From assembly GCA_903907925.1 (NCBI GenBank), contig CAIVQB010000085.1, forward strand, positions 1 to 64,000: a stretch of DNA of 64,000 nt. Direction: 5' to 3'. How positions within the stretch are numbered: position 1 is the stretch's first letter; each line of letters begins with the position of its first letter. The notes below the pieces were generated by a model, which saw only the letters and a list, made by a program, of their open reading frames with translations, ran no database searches and was not told the DNA's origin. The position numbers were made by a program, and so were the translations under genes. This DNA comes from an uncultured Verrucomicrobiota bacterium (GTDB taxonomy: Bacteria; Verrucomicrobiota; Verrucomicrobiia; Limisphaerales; UBA9464). This document shows positions 20,591 to 30,477 of this stretch, piece after piece.

Positions 20591-21037
20591 CTACCGCTTT
20601 TGCGGGAAGATCTGGTACAGCAGGAGATAAATCACCACACCAGTCACCGAGACATAGAACCAAATCGGCAGGGTCCAGCGGGCGATCCGGCGATGCGCAT
20701 CAAACCGCTCGCGGAACGCCCGCAGGAAGGTGATGAGAATCAGCGGCAACATGCCCACGGCACCCAGCAGGTGAGTCGTGAGCAAGGTCAGATAGATCGG
20801 CCGAAACCAGGCTGGATCAACGAATGAGGTGTGGGCTCGACCGTACAACCGTTGCATTTGGAAGTGATAGGTCAGGTAGCAGCCGAGGAAGATCGTCGAC
20901 GTGATCAGCGCCGCGATCATGCAGTTCCGATGAGCGATGCGGCGACCGGTCCGGATAAAACGCCAGCCGGCCACCAACAACAGGGCGCTGATGCCGTTGA
21001 GCGTGGCGTTGAGGGGTGGAAGATCCGAAAGAGTCAT
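20591..21037 (-). CDS. DUF420 family membrane protein
   Basis: TM protein with LNGISALLLVAGWRFIRTGRRIAHRNCMIAAL; adjacent to SCO and cox genes. Confidence 0.85.
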   Translation of the reverse strand: MTLSDLPPLNATLNGISALLLVAGWRFIRTGRRIAHRNCMIAALITSTIFLGCYLTYHFQMQRLYGRAHTSFVDPAWFRPIYLTLLTTHLLGAVGMLPLILITFLRAFRERFDAHRRIARWTLPIWFYVSVTGVVIYLLLYQIFPQKR

Positions 21038-21651
21038 GGTAGGGATTCGCGCTGGAGTTGGCGCAGCAGGGTGACGATGCGGGTGACGGCATCGGGTTCT
21101 TCGCCATGCACCACCGCGCGAAGCTGTCCGACCCGGTCAAACACCGCGAAGTCCGTCGAATGGATGAACAAGTCCTCGAGGCGGGCCTTCGCCGGTTCGG
21201 CATTTTCCAGCAGGTTGAATTTGAAATCGTCGATGGCCAGTCGGTAGATCTCGGCCTTGGCGCCGGTGAGGAACCACCAGCGGGCCGGGTCCGCATGATA
21301 GGTCTGACCGTAGCGCGTCAGGACCTCCGGCGTGTCATGACCCGGATCGGCAGTCAGGGTCAGCAGCCGCGCGCCCGCCGGCATGGATTCCTGCACCCGC
21401 GCCATCTGGGCGGTCAGCTTGGGACACTGGGTCGGGCATTGGGAGAAGATGATATTCACCACCCCGGCGGACCCGCGGAGTGAGGCCAGGTCGACAGCCG
21501 CCCCCAATTGATTGGTCAGAGTGAAGGAGCGGATGGGGCCAATGACCGGCAGCGGCGAGCGACGGAATTCGGTGAGGAACGCCACCGTCGTGATCGCGAC
21601 CAGCGCGGCCCCAAAAACGGCCCACACACATTTTTGAAAACGATCGGTCAC
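21034..21651 (-). CDS. SCO1/SenC family copper/cytochrome oxidase assembly protein
   Basis: VVNIIFSQCPTQCPKLTAQM; LTLTADPGHDTPEVL. Confidence 0.9.
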   Translation of the reverse strand: MTDRFQKCVWAVFGAALVAITTVAFLTEFRRSPLPVIGPIRSFTLTNQLGAAVDLASLRGSAGVVNIIFSQCPTQCPKLTAQMARVQESMPAGARLLTLTADPGHDTPEVLTRYGQTYHADPARWWFLTGAKAEIYRLAIDDFKFNLLENAEPAKARLEDLFIHSTDFAVFDRVGQLRAVVHGEEPDAVTRIVTLLRQLQRESLP

Positions 21652-21661
21652 AAAGGATCAG

Positions 21662-21696
21662 AAAATAAAAAGCCGCCGGAACCCATCCGGCGGCTG
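21662..21696 (-). terminator. Intrinsic terminator downstream of coxB
   Basis: Minus strand AGCCGCCGGA-TGGGT-TCCGGCGGCT followed by TTTTATTTTC. Confidence 0.85.
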
Positions 21697-21718
21697 CGAA
21701 AAGGAAGGTCGCCGCGGT

Positions 21719-22492
21719 TCACTCGAGAACAGCTCCCGCTCCACCCGCCTTCGACCGGGCGATGAACCATTTGTCGTACTCGGCCTGATCAACAACCTTG
21801 AAGAATCCGCGCATCTTGGAGTGACCGTTGCCGCAAAGCTGGGCACAGGTGATTGAAAAATCACCCACCCGGGTCGCCTTGAAATGCACCGGGATGCTCA
21901 TGCCCGGGACAGCGTCCTGGGTCACCCGCATCAAGGGAATCTTGAAACAGTGAATGACATCCATGCTCGAAATTTTGCAGATCACTTCCTTCCCGACCGG
22001 CACAAAAAACGGCTCGTTCGAAAGTGTGGTCAGATCGTCTTTGGCGTCAGCGTCATTCGCATCAATTCCAAACGGATTGGTGGAACTGGCGAACTGAATG
22101 TCCTGCTTGCCCCACTTGCCATCGGGACCGGCATAGTGGGCGTTCCAGGCAAATTGCTGACCGATGACCTGGATGACCACCGCGTCCTTTTCCTCCGGGA
22201 ATTTGTCGACCGCCTTGGCCCACAGCGGCACGGCGAATCCGAGGAGCAGCAGTCCTTCGATGGCCGCAACGCCGATCTCCGCGTAGGTGGAGAAGTGGGA
22301 TCGGGTACCGTGGTAATCGGCCTTGGGATTGTTCGAGCGGGCGTGTTTGTACACCGCAATGACGAAGAAGGCGAACCATCCGATGAACAGCACCAGCATC
22401 AGCAGGTGAACATAGACCAGCAGGTCATCGAGCCCGGCACCGTGGGCGGACGCGGATTCGGGGAGAAACAACAGGCGTTTGAAGAATTCCAT
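21719..22492 (-). CDS. coxB: Cytochrome c oxidase subunit II
   Basis: VIQVIGQQFAWNAHYAG; CAQLCGNGHSKMRG CuA motif; start trimmed to ATG at 22492. Confidence 0.93.
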   Translation of the reverse strand: MEFFKRLLFLPESASAHGAGLDDLLVYVHLLMLVLFIGWFAFFVIAVYKHARSNNPKADYHGTRSHFSTYAEIGVAAIEGLLLLGFAVPLWAKAVDKFPEEKDAVVIQVIGQQFAWNAHYAGPDGKWGKQDIQFASSTNPFGIDANDADAKDDLTTLSNEPFFVPVGKEVICKISSMDVIHCFKIPLMRVTQDAVPGMSIPVHFKATRVGDFSITCAQLCGNGHSKMRGFFKVVDQAEYDKWFIARSKAGGAGAVLE

Positions 22493-22521
22493 AGGGCGGG
22501 CGGTGAAAGGATCAGGTGGGA

Positions 22522-22785
22522 TCAGGTTTCGGTGCGGTCGGACGGTGCCGCATCCACGGACGCCCCCTCGACGGGGGACGTGGCGGCGCGGCGGGCGATG
22601 AAGACGAAGAAGGACGCGATGAGGCCAAGCATCGTGGCGATGACCACGAGCAGGGAGAAGATGCCCCAGTTCATGCCGACGGCCATGCGCGAATCCGAGC
22701 GGCCGAAGCAGGCGGCGCAGGCGAGCGGCCGCAGCGGCGCAGCGGCCAAGAGTCCGATGGCGATGGCGGTGAGGCGGCGTTTCAC
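22522..22785 (-). CDS. Small membrane protein of cox operon with CAAC motif
   Basis: GTG start overlapping preceding stop; VKRRLTAIAIGLLAAAPLRPLACAACFGRSDSRMAVGMNWGIFSLLVVIATMLGLIASFFVF. Confidence 0.65.
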   Translation of the reverse strand: MKRRLTAIAIGLLAAAPLRPLACAACFGRSDSRMAVGMNWGIFSLLVVIATMLGLIASFFVFIARRAATSPVEGASVDAAPSDRTET

Positions 22786-22988
22786 AGGAAGCTGATGTGT
22801 TTGAGTTTCTTGAGGAAAATGCGGCCGTAGACCACCAGACCACCGGCGCACAACAGGCAGAGCCCGCAATAGGCCAACTGGCTCGACTCGCCGCCCTCGC
22901 GATATTGAGCGAAACACCAAGCCCCCACGCCCAGCATCAGCAGCACCGAGGCGGTGACGAACACCAGATGGAATGCCTTAAGGGACAT
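22782..22988 (-). CDS. Small two-TM protein of cox operon
   Basis: 68 aa, two hydrophobic segments, overlaps neighbours on both sides. Confidence 0.6.
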   Translation of the reverse strand: MSLKAFHLVFVTASVLLMLGVGAWCFAQYREGGESSQLAYCGLCLLCAGGLVVYGRIFLKKLKHISFL

Positions 22989-23349
22989 AGTGGGTCTTGG
23001 GTTGGGACCCCCGGGGAAGGTCCATGTCGCTCCAGAGGATCAGTCCAACCATGCCGACCAGGAAGGCGGCCGTGGTTCCCAAGGTCAGATAAATCGCCTT
23101 CTTCTCGGAGATCAAATGCATGAAATAGCCGGCCACCAGAAAGGCCTTCACGGTGGCGATGAACATGGCCACAGCGATGGTGAAGGAGACACTGTTGAAC
23201 TCCATATACCGGGCCAGCACGGTCACCACGGTGCCCACCAGCAGTGCGGCACCGACGGCCCAATAGAGCTTCTTGTGACTCTCGAGGTCGTGCCCGTGGT
23301 CGTGATCCGCAGCGGGGTCCGCGGCGTGGGAATGGGAGGATTCACTCAT
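22978..23349 (-). CDS. Cytochrome c oxidase subunit IV-like protein
   Basis: His-rich N-terminus, three TM, AVAMFIATVKAFLVAGYFMHL. Confidence 0.88.
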   Translation of the reverse strand: MSESSHSHAADPAADHDHGHDLESHKKLYWAVGAALLVGTVVTVLARYMEFNSVSFTIAVAMFIATVKAFLVAGYFMHLISEKKAIYLTLGTTAAFLVGMVGLILWSDMDLPRGSQPKTHYVP

Positions 23350-23371
23350 GGAAATCGGGTTGAACGTTCGT

Positions 23372-24238
23372 TTAGAGGAGGTACATCACCGGGAACAGGA
23401 AGATCCAGACCAGGTCGACGAAGTGCCAGAAGAGGCCGCCGACTTCGATGCGGTTGGTCATCCGCTCGGGATCCGATTCATACATCTTACGGCCGAAGAA
23501 GGTGAAATAACCGAGCACCATCGCCCCGCCGAACACGTGCAGTCCGTGCAGGAAGGTCATGGTAAAATAGATGGCGAAGAAGGTTCCGGTGGCCGGAACA
23601 AACGCCTGCAGGAAGGTGATGTCGGCGGTCTTGATCTCGCGGGCCGCATGTTCGCCGCCCCCGTGCTCCCCGGCTTCGTGCGACACCTCGGGACGCTTCA
23701 TTCCGACTGGATAACGGAACTGGTTCGGCACATCGACGTGCACCTTGACCGAGGTCATCTTCTTGTCCGTGATCGTGGCCAGCGTCCAGAACCGCGGGCT
23801 GTGACCATTGATGTCCAGGTGCCCGGTGACCGCCGTGCCATCCTTCATCCGGATGACGTAGTGGGTGAACTTCTCGTTGTATTCGTAGGTCTTGATGCAG
23901 AGGAAGCCGAGCGCGCAGCCCAGCGTCACCAGCATGAACCGGCGGAACTTGGAGAAATCACCCTGCTTCAACGCAGCCCAGGCCATCACCACGGTGACGG
24001 ATGAGATGATCAGCACGGCGGTGTTGAAGGTGCCGATGGGGATGTTCAACAACCCGTGCGGCCAACCGGTCGCGACGTCCGGCCAGAAGCCGTCCGGCGC
24101 GCCGACGCGCAGAAGGATGTAGGACGAGAACAGGGCACCGAAGAGCATCACCTCGGAGGCGAGGAAGAGCCAGATGCCCACCTTGGCGTTGTAAAGGCCC
24201 GTGTCTGGCCGGGGTTTGACCGTGTAGGGGATTTCCAT
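23372..24238 (-). CDS. coxC: Cytochrome c oxidase subunit III
   Basis: LFLASEVMLFGALFSSYILLR; TMTFLHGLHVFGG; FWHFVDLVWIFLFPVMYLL. Confidence 0.95.
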   Translation of the reverse strand: MEIPYTVKPRPDTGLYNAKVGIWLFLASEVMLFGALFSSYILLRVGAPDGFWPDVATGWPHGLLNIPIGTFNTAVLIISSVTVVMAWAALKQGDFSKFRRFMLVTLGCALGFLCIKTYEYNEKFTHYVIRMKDGTAVTGHLDINGHSPRFWTLATITDKKMTSVKVHVDVPNQFRYPVGMKRPEVSHEAGEHGGGEHAAREIKTADITFLQAFVPATGTFFAIYFTMTFLHGLHVFGGAMVLGYFTFFGRKMYESDPERMTNRIEVGGLFWHFVDLVWIFLFPVMYLL

Positions 24239-24276
24239 GAAGTCGTGCGTTAGAGATCAGTTGGGGATGGGACCGG

Positions 24277-26091
24277 TCAGCCGGGCTGGCTCTGCGGGGT
24301 GAAGTCCTTGGCGGCACCCGGGACGCTGTATTCGTACGGTCCGCGGTAGACCACCGGTTCGACGGCGAAATTCCCGTGCGGCGGCGGTGTCGGCGTCTGC
24401 CAGTCGAGGGTGGTCGCGCTCCAGGGATTGTCCGATTCCACCTTCTTGCCGGCGTACAAGCTCCAGAAGAAGTTGAAGATGAACGGAAGCTGGAAGAATC
24501 CGAGCAGAACGGCCGAGTGTGTAATGACTTTGTTCAGTTCCAGGATTCCCGGATCCGCGCCCAGACCGCCGCCGAAGTAGGTCGCCCCACCGTCGTACAT
24601 GCGGCGGCTCATGCCGCGCAGGCCTTGGACGAACATCGGCGCGAAGATCAGGTTCATGCAGAGGAAGGAACCGGCGAAGTGGATCTTGCCGAGCAACTCG
24701 CTCATGTAACGGCCGGTCGCCTTCGGGTACCAGAAGTACACACCGGCGAAGAGACCGAAGATCGTTCCCGGAGCCACGACATAGTGGAAGTGCCCGATCA
24801 CGTAGTAAGAATCGTGCAGGTAGATGTCGGAGGCGTTGAATCCGAGCGGCAGCCCGGTCAGACCACCGATGCCGAACATCGGCAGGAAGGCCAGCGCGAA
24901 GAGCATCGGGGTGTTGAACCGGATCGATCCGCCCCAGAGCGAGATGAACAGCGCGGTCAGAATGATCACCGACGGAATCGAGATCATCATCGTGGTCGTC
25001 TGGAAGAAGGTCGAAATCTTGGTGCCCATGCCGGTGAGGTACATGTGATGCGCCCACACGATGAAGGCGAGGAACCCGATGCCGAGCACCGCATAGACCA
25101 TCGACTTGTAACCCCACAACGGCTTGCGGGTGTTGTTGGCGATGATTTCAGAGACCACGCCCATCGCCGGAAGGATGAGGACGTATACCTCGGGATGCGC
25201 GAGGAACCAGAACAAGTGCTGCCACAACAACGGGCTGCCACCACCGGAAATCGGCACCGGACCACCGCTGGTCACCAGGCCGGACGGCAGGAAGAACGAT
25301 GTCTTCAGAACGTTGTCCACCAACTGCATGATGCCGGCCGCTTCGAGCGGCGGGAACGCGAGCAGCAGCAGGAAGCCGGTGACGAACTGCGCCCAGACGA
25401 AGAACGGCAGGCGCATCCACGTCATGCCCTTGGCCCGGAGCTGGATGATGGTGGTGATGAAATTGACCGCGCCGAGCAGCGAGGAGGTGATGAGCAGCAC
25501 CATGCCGATCAGCCACATCGTCTGGCCGTTCACGAGGTGATCGCGATCCGCCAGCGTGGCCAGCGGAGAATAGCTGGTCCAACCGGACTTCGCCGCGCCA
25601 CCGGGAACAAAGAAACTCGCGAGCATGACCACGCCGCCCCAGAAGTAGAGGTGGTAGCTGGCCATGTTGAGCCGCGGAAACGCCATGTCCGGCGCACCGA
25701 TTTGGAGCGGAGTGACATAGTTTCCGAAAGCACCGAAGGCGAGCGGCACGATGGCGAGGAAGACCATGATCGTGCCGTGCATCGCGCCGAAGGCATTGTA
25801 GAGGTCGGCCTGCATCACGCCGCCCTTGGCCATGTCGTCGCCCAGCGCCTTGGCCAGGAAATTGCCGACGATCGGGATCGGCTTTAGCGGGTAGGCCAAT
25901 TGCTGGCGCATCGCCAGCATCAGCAGGAATCCGAAGAAGAGGAAGATCAACGCGGTCATCCCATACTGGATGCCGATCATCTTGTGGTCGGTGGAGAAGA
26001 CGTACTTGCTCCAGAAGCCCGGCTCGTGGTGTTCGTGCGCGTCCGCATGGCCGTGACCATGGGACGGGGCGTGAGTCGTCGCGGTATGCAT
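24277..26091 (-). CDS. coxA: Cytochrome c oxidase subunit I
   Basis: LFWFLAHPEVYVLILPAMGVVSEII; FIVWAHHMYLTGM; HDSYYVIGHFHYVV. Confidence 0.97.
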   Translation of the reverse strand: MHTATTHAPSHGHGHADAHEHHEPGFWSKYVFSTDHKMIGIQYGMTALIFLFFGFLLMLAMRQQLAYPLKPIPIVGNFLAKALGDDMAKGGVMQADLYNAFGAMHGTIMVFLAIVPLAFGAFGNYVTPLQIGAPDMAFPRLNMASYHLYFWGGVVMLASFFVPGGAAKSGWTSYSPLATLADRDHLVNGQTMWLIGMVLLITSSLLGAVNFITTIIQLRAKGMTWMRLPFFVWAQFVTGFLLLLAFPPLEAAGIMQLVDNVLKTSFFLPSGLVTSGGPVPISGGGSPLLWQHLFWFLAHPEVYVLILPAMGVVSEIIANNTRKPLWGYKSMVYAVLGIGFLAFIVWAHHMYLTGMGTKISTFFQTTTMMISIPSVIILTALFISLWGGSIRFNTPMLFALAFLPMFGIGGLTGLPLGFNASDIYLHDSYYVIGHFHYVVAPGTIFGLFAGVYFWYPKATGRYMSELLGKIHFAGSFLCMNLIFAPMFVQGLRGMSRRMYDGGATYFGGGLGADPGILELNKVITHSAVLLGFFQLPFIFNFFWSLYAGKKVESDNPWSATTLDWQTPTPPPHGNFAVEPVVYRGPYEYSVPGAAKDFTPQSQPG

Positions 26092-26109
26092 AATATTCTC
26101 TACGTCAGT

Positions 26110-27105
26110 TCAAAGCGAGGCCTGCGGAGTCCCGGGCGGTTCAGCCGACGGGGCCTGCAGGGGTGATTGTTGGGAAATCCCTCTCACCGCTGTCAATTTT
26201 TTGCTGCTCTTGTCCGCCACCAATAAGCCCAGCAACAGTGGAAGATAAAGAATGCTGGCGAGGAACAACCGACGCGCAGAGCGTTCGGTAAGCGACCGGG
26301 CAAAGACAATCGCAAAGCCCAAAAAAAGAAGCCCCAGCACCACCGCACCGCCCAAATACGCGGCTCCGGAGATGTGCAATAGGTAGGGAAAAAGGCTGAT
26401 GACCAGCAGCGCCAGCGTGTTTCGAACCGCCGAGGCCGCCGTCCGACGCCCCTCAGGGTCTACGCCCGACAGCATGCGGAATCCCGCCCGAGAATAATCC
26501 TCGCGATACAACCAGGCGATGGCCATGAAGTGCGGCATCTGCCAGAAGAACAGGATGGCGAACAAGGCCCAGCCTTCCGCAGAGACTCCGCCAGTGGCGG
26601 CGGTCCACCCCATCAAGGGCGGCAGTGCACCCGGAATGGCCCCCACCGCGGTATTCAGGACCGTCACCCGTTTGAGCGGCGTGTAAAGGAACAGGTAACT
26701 CGCGAGCGTGATCACCCCCAACAGGGCGGTGATGGCATTGACCGCGAGCAGCAACCAGGTCAGGCCCACCAAACTGAGCGTGGCACCCAGCAGCAATACA
26801 GCGTTGGGAGAAATCCGGCCTGAAGGCAGCGGACGATCCTCGGTTCGGCGCATCCGGGCGTCGTGTTCCCGTTCCAGCAATTGGTTCAACGCCGCCGCGC
26901 CTGCCGCGACGAGAGCCGTTCCCCACAGCGTGTTCAGCATGCGTCCATAGTCCACCGGCGACGAAGCCCCGAGGTAGAATCCCACCAGGGTCGTCAGCAA
27001 AACGAGGAGCGTCAGACGCGCCTTCACCAGCTCGGTGAACACGGACATCCGGCCCTTGTCGACGAGATCGACATCGGCCGTCAAGGCTGGTGAAGAAGCT
27101 TTCAA
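26110..27105 (-). CDS. ctaB: Protoheme IX farnesyltransferase
   Basis: AALNQLLEREHDARMRRTEDRPLPSGRI; YTPLKRVTVLNTAVGAIPGALPPLMGW. Confidence 0.94.
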   Translation of the reverse strand: MKASSPALTADVDLVDKGRMSVFTELVKARLTLLVLLTTLVGFYLGASSPVDYGRMLNTLWGTALVAAGAAALNQLLEREHDARMRRTEDRPLPSGRISPNAVLLLGATLSLVGLTWLLLAVNAITALLGVITLASYLFLYTPLKRVTVLNTAVGAIPGALPPLMGWTAATGGVSAEGWALFAILFFWQMPHFMAIAWLYREDYSRAGFRMLSGVDPEGRRTAASAVRNTLALLVISLFPYLLHISGAAYLGGAVVLGLLFLGFAIVFARSLTERSARRLFLASILYLPLLLGLLVADKSSKKLTAVRGISQQSPLQAPSAEPPGTPQASL

Positions 27106-27150
27106 GACGTTCAGGGCAGCGAAGAAAGGGATTCGGGACGGTTCATCGGC

Positions 27151-28383
27151 TCAGGAGGGAACCGATCCCGCCCAAAGTCGGGCGGAGGTTGGAGCGGCGG
27201 AAAGGTTGCCGGTGAACGGAACCGCCTGACGCCGGCTGATCATCGTGATCAGCGTGCCGGTGGCCAGCAGCAGAGCTCCGATCGCCACATGGGCGGTGGC
27301 CACATCGGCCGCCTTGCCGGTCCAGATCGTCGCGCTGCCCAGACCGATTTGGAGTAACAGCAGGACGGCCCACAGCGAAACGCCCCGACGAATCATCGGA
27401 TCGGTCGCGGACGATCGCGTCGCCCAAAAACAGGCACCGACCAACGCCGTTACAACGACGGCACCCAGCCGATGGAACATCTGGAGCTGGATTTGGAATG
27501 CGGTGACCGTCACTTCGTCGGTTCGCAGTTGGTTGTAACGCTCCAAGGCCGCCGGATCGGTTGCCGGCCAGAGCCCGCCATACGCCGTCGGAAAATCTTG
27601 AATGGCCAGTCCGGCGTGCTGATGCCGCATCAACGCGCCCAACAGGAGTTGCCCGAACACCGCAACCGTCGCCAACGGCAACAGCCAACGGAGGGAACCG
27701 AGAGTGGGTCGTCGCCCGGTGTCCTCGTTCCAAAGGCGGCTCAAACACAGTGCGATGCCGCACAGAAGCACAAAGAACGACTGCCCCAGGCATCCGTGGA
27801 TCAATCCGAATACCGTTCCCAAAGTCGTGTCGGCCACCACTTGCTTGTCGAGCACCACGCGGAGTCCGCCGAGAAGCCCCTGAAGTTGAACCAACCCGAA
27901 CGCCAACCAACCCAGACCGGGAAGTCCGCCACGTGCCGCCGGATTCTTGAACCAAACCAGGGCTGCCAGCGCCACCACGCCACCGATTCCCGCGAGGAAA
28001 TGCCCGGCACCTTTCCAATCCGGACCGAGACCCAACAACAACCGGCCTCCCACGATTTCCACGCCGGCAATCCACGCCAACCAGCGACGGGACGAAACGC
28101 CGCCGAGCCAGCGGGTTTGCGCGACCACCAGTGTACCCACCACCGTGGCCCAGAGCCGGTGGGTGTGTTCGTCGAAAACGCCGCCGGTGAGCCAGGTGGA
28201 AACCGGCAGGGCGAACATGTTGTACCCATAGCTGGTCGGCCAGTCGGGCACCGCCATTCCAACGCCCTTGCTGGTGACGAGGCCGCCGATGCAGATCAGC
28301 ATCAGCGTACACGCCGCGGTAATCGCAGAAAACCGGAACAACCAGCGTTGGGAGGGCTCGGAAGTGACCACAATCCAGTGCAA
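27151..28383 (-). CDS. ctaA: Heme A synthase (COX15/CtaA); exact start uncertain
   Basis: MLICIGGLVTSKGVGMAVPDWPTSYGYNMF; track start is TTG at 28383, GTG near 28371 also possible. Confidence 0.9.
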   Translation of the reverse strand: MHWIVVTSEPSQRWLFRFSAITAACTLMLICIGGLVTSKGVGMAVPDWPTSYGYNMFALPVSTWLTGGVFDEHTHRLWATVVGTLVVAQTRWLGGVSSRRWLAWIAGVEIVGGRLLLGLGPDWKGAGHFLAGIGGVVALAALVWFKNPAARGGLPGLGWLAFGLVQLQGLLGGLRVVLDKQVVADTTLGTVFGLIHGCLGQSFFVLLCGIALCLSRLWNEDTGRRPTLGSLRWLLPLATVAVFGQLLLGALMRHQHAGLAIQDFPTAYGGLWPATDPAALERYNQLRTDEVTVTAFQIQLQMFHRLGAVVVTALVGACFWATRSSATDPMIRRGVSLWAVLLLLQIGLGSATIWTGKAADVATAHVAIGALLLATGTLITMISRRQAVPFTGNLSAAPTSARLWAGSVPS

Positions 28384-28421
28384 AAAGGAGGCCGGACCGG
28401 AGCCATCGCTCCGACCCGGCC
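28382..28421 (-). terminator. Intrinsic terminator downstream of cupredoxin-like gene
   Basis: Minus strand GGCCGGGTCGGAGC-GATG-GCTCCGGTCCGGCC-TCCTTTTT. Confidence 0.8.
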
Positions 28422-28440
28422 CCAGATTCAGGCCGTCAGG

Positions 28441-29142
28441 CTATTGCTTGACCTCGATGGCGAGGCTCGCGGTCGCCTTGCCACCCTTGACCTCGATGTC
28501 CTGGGTGACTTCGCCACCCTTTTGGTGAAACGCAGCCAGCGTGTACTTGCCATCGGGCAGCTCGCCCTTGATGACGAACTTGCCGTCCTTGTCGGAAACG
28601 GCGAAGAACGGATTCTCCAGCACACTGACGTAGGCGATCATCCACGGATGGACGTTGCAGACGAACTTGGCCCCCATCTCGGGCTTATCGAAGGTCTTCT
28701 TATTCACCTGTCCGGCGGTGGCCTGGGCGAAGTTGAACCCCTTGTTGATCTTGGGGGTGGCGTTCACGTTGTGCATGAGCGCATCCGAATTCCGGATTTG
28801 GAAGGTCTGGCCCACCATCACCGCGGAGACGTACGGCTCATACATACAGCCGGTCTGGTCGATCAGCGGCTCTTCGGCGGGCGGGGTGAATGTCTTCCCT
28901 TCGAGTCCGGTCTTGATGTAGACGACGACGTTGGCCAAGCCGTTGTCAGCGCCCACCACCCACGTGCGGGTCATGGCATCTTCGGTGCGGTTTTTGCCGC
29001 AGTTCTGGTCGGCCTTGACCTGCGGAATGGGTTTGGCGGGAGGAGGCGTTCCCTTGACGGTGATTTTGCCGCTCAATTCGGCGGCGTTGAGGGCGGAAGC
29101 CGTTGCAGCCAGCGCAACGACGGTTTTTAGCGTGGTGTTCAT
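28441..29142 (-). CDS. Secreted cupredoxin-like / carboxypeptidase regulatory-like domain protein
   Basis: Signal peptide; ...ALMHNVNATP...FVCNVHPWMIAYV resembles a type-1 Cu site; C-terminal GKFVIKGELPDGKYTLAAFH. Confidence 0.75.
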   Translation of the reverse strand: MNTTLKTVVALAATASALNAAELSGKITVKGTPPPAKPIPQVKADQNCGKNRTEDAMTRTWVVGADNGLANVVVYIKTGLEGKTFTPPAEEPLIDQTGCMYEPYVSAVMVGQTFQIRNSDALMHNVNATPKINKGFNFAQATAGQVNKKTFDKPEMGAKFVCNVHPWMIAYVSVLENPFFAVSDKDGKFVIKGELPDGKYTLAAFHQKGGEVTQDIEVKGGKATASLAIEVKQ

Positions 29143-29347
29143 GGAAATACGGGGGTGTGACCCGGCAAACTTTCAGTCGAATTTCTCGCCTGCGAAAACA
29201 ACGCGACGCTAACACCCGACCTCATTGGGTCAAGTGCGTTCGTGAAATTTTTCACAAGCTCGGATTGGACGGTCTGTTTGCCGATTAAATTCGCTGATTC
29301 CGCCCATTAAGCGGTGATTCTGAAGCATCGGTGCTTTGGACCGAACG

Positions 29348-30139
29348 TCACGGATGGACGGGGGATGGAGCGGTCTCTTTCGGCTCGGATTCCGGCGCTT
29401 CGTCGGTGGTTTTTTGGGGGCTGGATTTCGCCTTGGGAACATCGGCGGATCCGAGCTCCTCGGGGAGGACGACAATGGCGATCCGCCGGTTGCGGGCGCG
29501 GCCCTCGGGCGTCGCGTTTTCGGCGATCGGTTTGAACTCGCCACTCCCGACCGCGCTCAGGCGCCGCGGATCGACCCCGGCCTGCTCGACCAGGAACCGC
29601 ACCGCCGCCACCGCACGGCCGGCCGACAGATCCCAGTTATCGACAAAGCCATCCGGGGTGCGACCCCGAATGGGCACATTGTCGGTATGCCCGATCACCT
29701 GAACAGGGCGGTTGGGGAATTTGCCCAGAACCCCGGCCACCTTTTTTAACACCGCCCGGCCTTCGGGCTTCACCTCAGTTCGGCCGGAATCAAACAGGAT
29801 CCGGTCCAAAATGGTGAGCGTCAGCTTTCCCTGGAGCTCGGAAATGGCGACTTCCTTGGAATCGAGTTCGGCCTGCATTTGCTGTCGTAACGTGTCTTTG
29901 GCCGCCGCCGCCGCCTGAATCTGCTGCTGCAATTCGACGGTCTGGGTCCGGAGCGCCTCCAACTCGGAGGCAAATGCCGCATTCGTCTGGGCGGCCAGTT
30001 CTACCGCTTTCCGGGCCTCCGCCGCCGCCTGCTCGGCCTCCGCCCGCGCACGACCATTCTCCCGGACCTGCAATCCACCCAGGACCATCAACAGAATGGC
30101 GGACAAAATCCCCGCAAAAACCCAAGTGCTCTTCGGCAT
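29348..30139 (-). CDS. OmpA family protein with N-terminal TM and coiled coil
   Basis: ILFDSGRTEVKPEGRAVLKKVAGVLGKFPNRPVQVIGHTDNVPI. Confidence 0.88.
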   Translation of the reverse strand: MPKSTWVFAGILSAILLMVLGGLQVRENGRARAEAEQAAAEARKAVELAAQTNAAFASELEALRTQTVELQQQIQAAAAAKDTLRQQMQAELDSKEVAISELQGKLTLTILDRILFDSGRTEVKPEGRAVLKKVAGVLGKFPNRPVQVIGHTDNVPIRGRTPDGFVDNWDLSAGRAVAAVRFLVEQAGVDPRRLSAVGSGEFKPIAENATPEGRARNRRIAIVVLPEELGSADVPKAKSSPQKTTDEAPESEPKETAPSPVHP

Positions 30140-30375
30140 GCACCCATCGAACCGCACCCGCGCGCGGGGACAAAGGCGAAAGTCGGGGGGAAAGGCGGAA
30201 AGAGCGGGGAGATCATGATGAAGATTACGATTAGGATCAAAGAAGACGCGGTAATCTCCCCCGAACCGCGCCCTCTACTCCCCATTCTTCATCTTACTCT
30301 TAATCCTAATCTCAATCCCAATTCCCCCTCTCCCCATTTGACTCCCAACCCCACCGTCGCCATGTTCCGGGCGCA

Positions 30376-30459
30376 GTGAGTACCATCGCATTCGCGTACC
30401 GATTTGGTTTCTGGTCGGGCTATTATTTTAGCCAGACCGGTCGGTGCGTGGGTGCGTGA
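30376..30459 (+). CDS. Candidate aromatic-amino-acid leader peptide upstream of aroF
   Basis: GTG start, 27 codons + TGA: MSTIAFAYRFGFWSGYYFSQTGRCVGA, 8 aromatics in 13 residues; intrinsic terminator follows. Confidence 0.5.
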   Translation: MSTIAFAYRFGFWSGYYFSQTGRCVGA

Positions 30460-30477
30460 ATTGAAGTTGTGCCCCAC

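Noticed and set aside
24376-25887. 503-aa plus-strand ORF antisense to coxA
   Set aside because: Shadow ORF from high-GC codon usage opposite a clear coxA; composition (Glu/Arg/Gln-rich) and lack of motifs are typical of antisense artefacts.
27472-29130. 552-aa plus-strand ORF antisense to ctaA and the cupredoxin-like gene
   Set aside because: Spurious high-GC antisense ORF.
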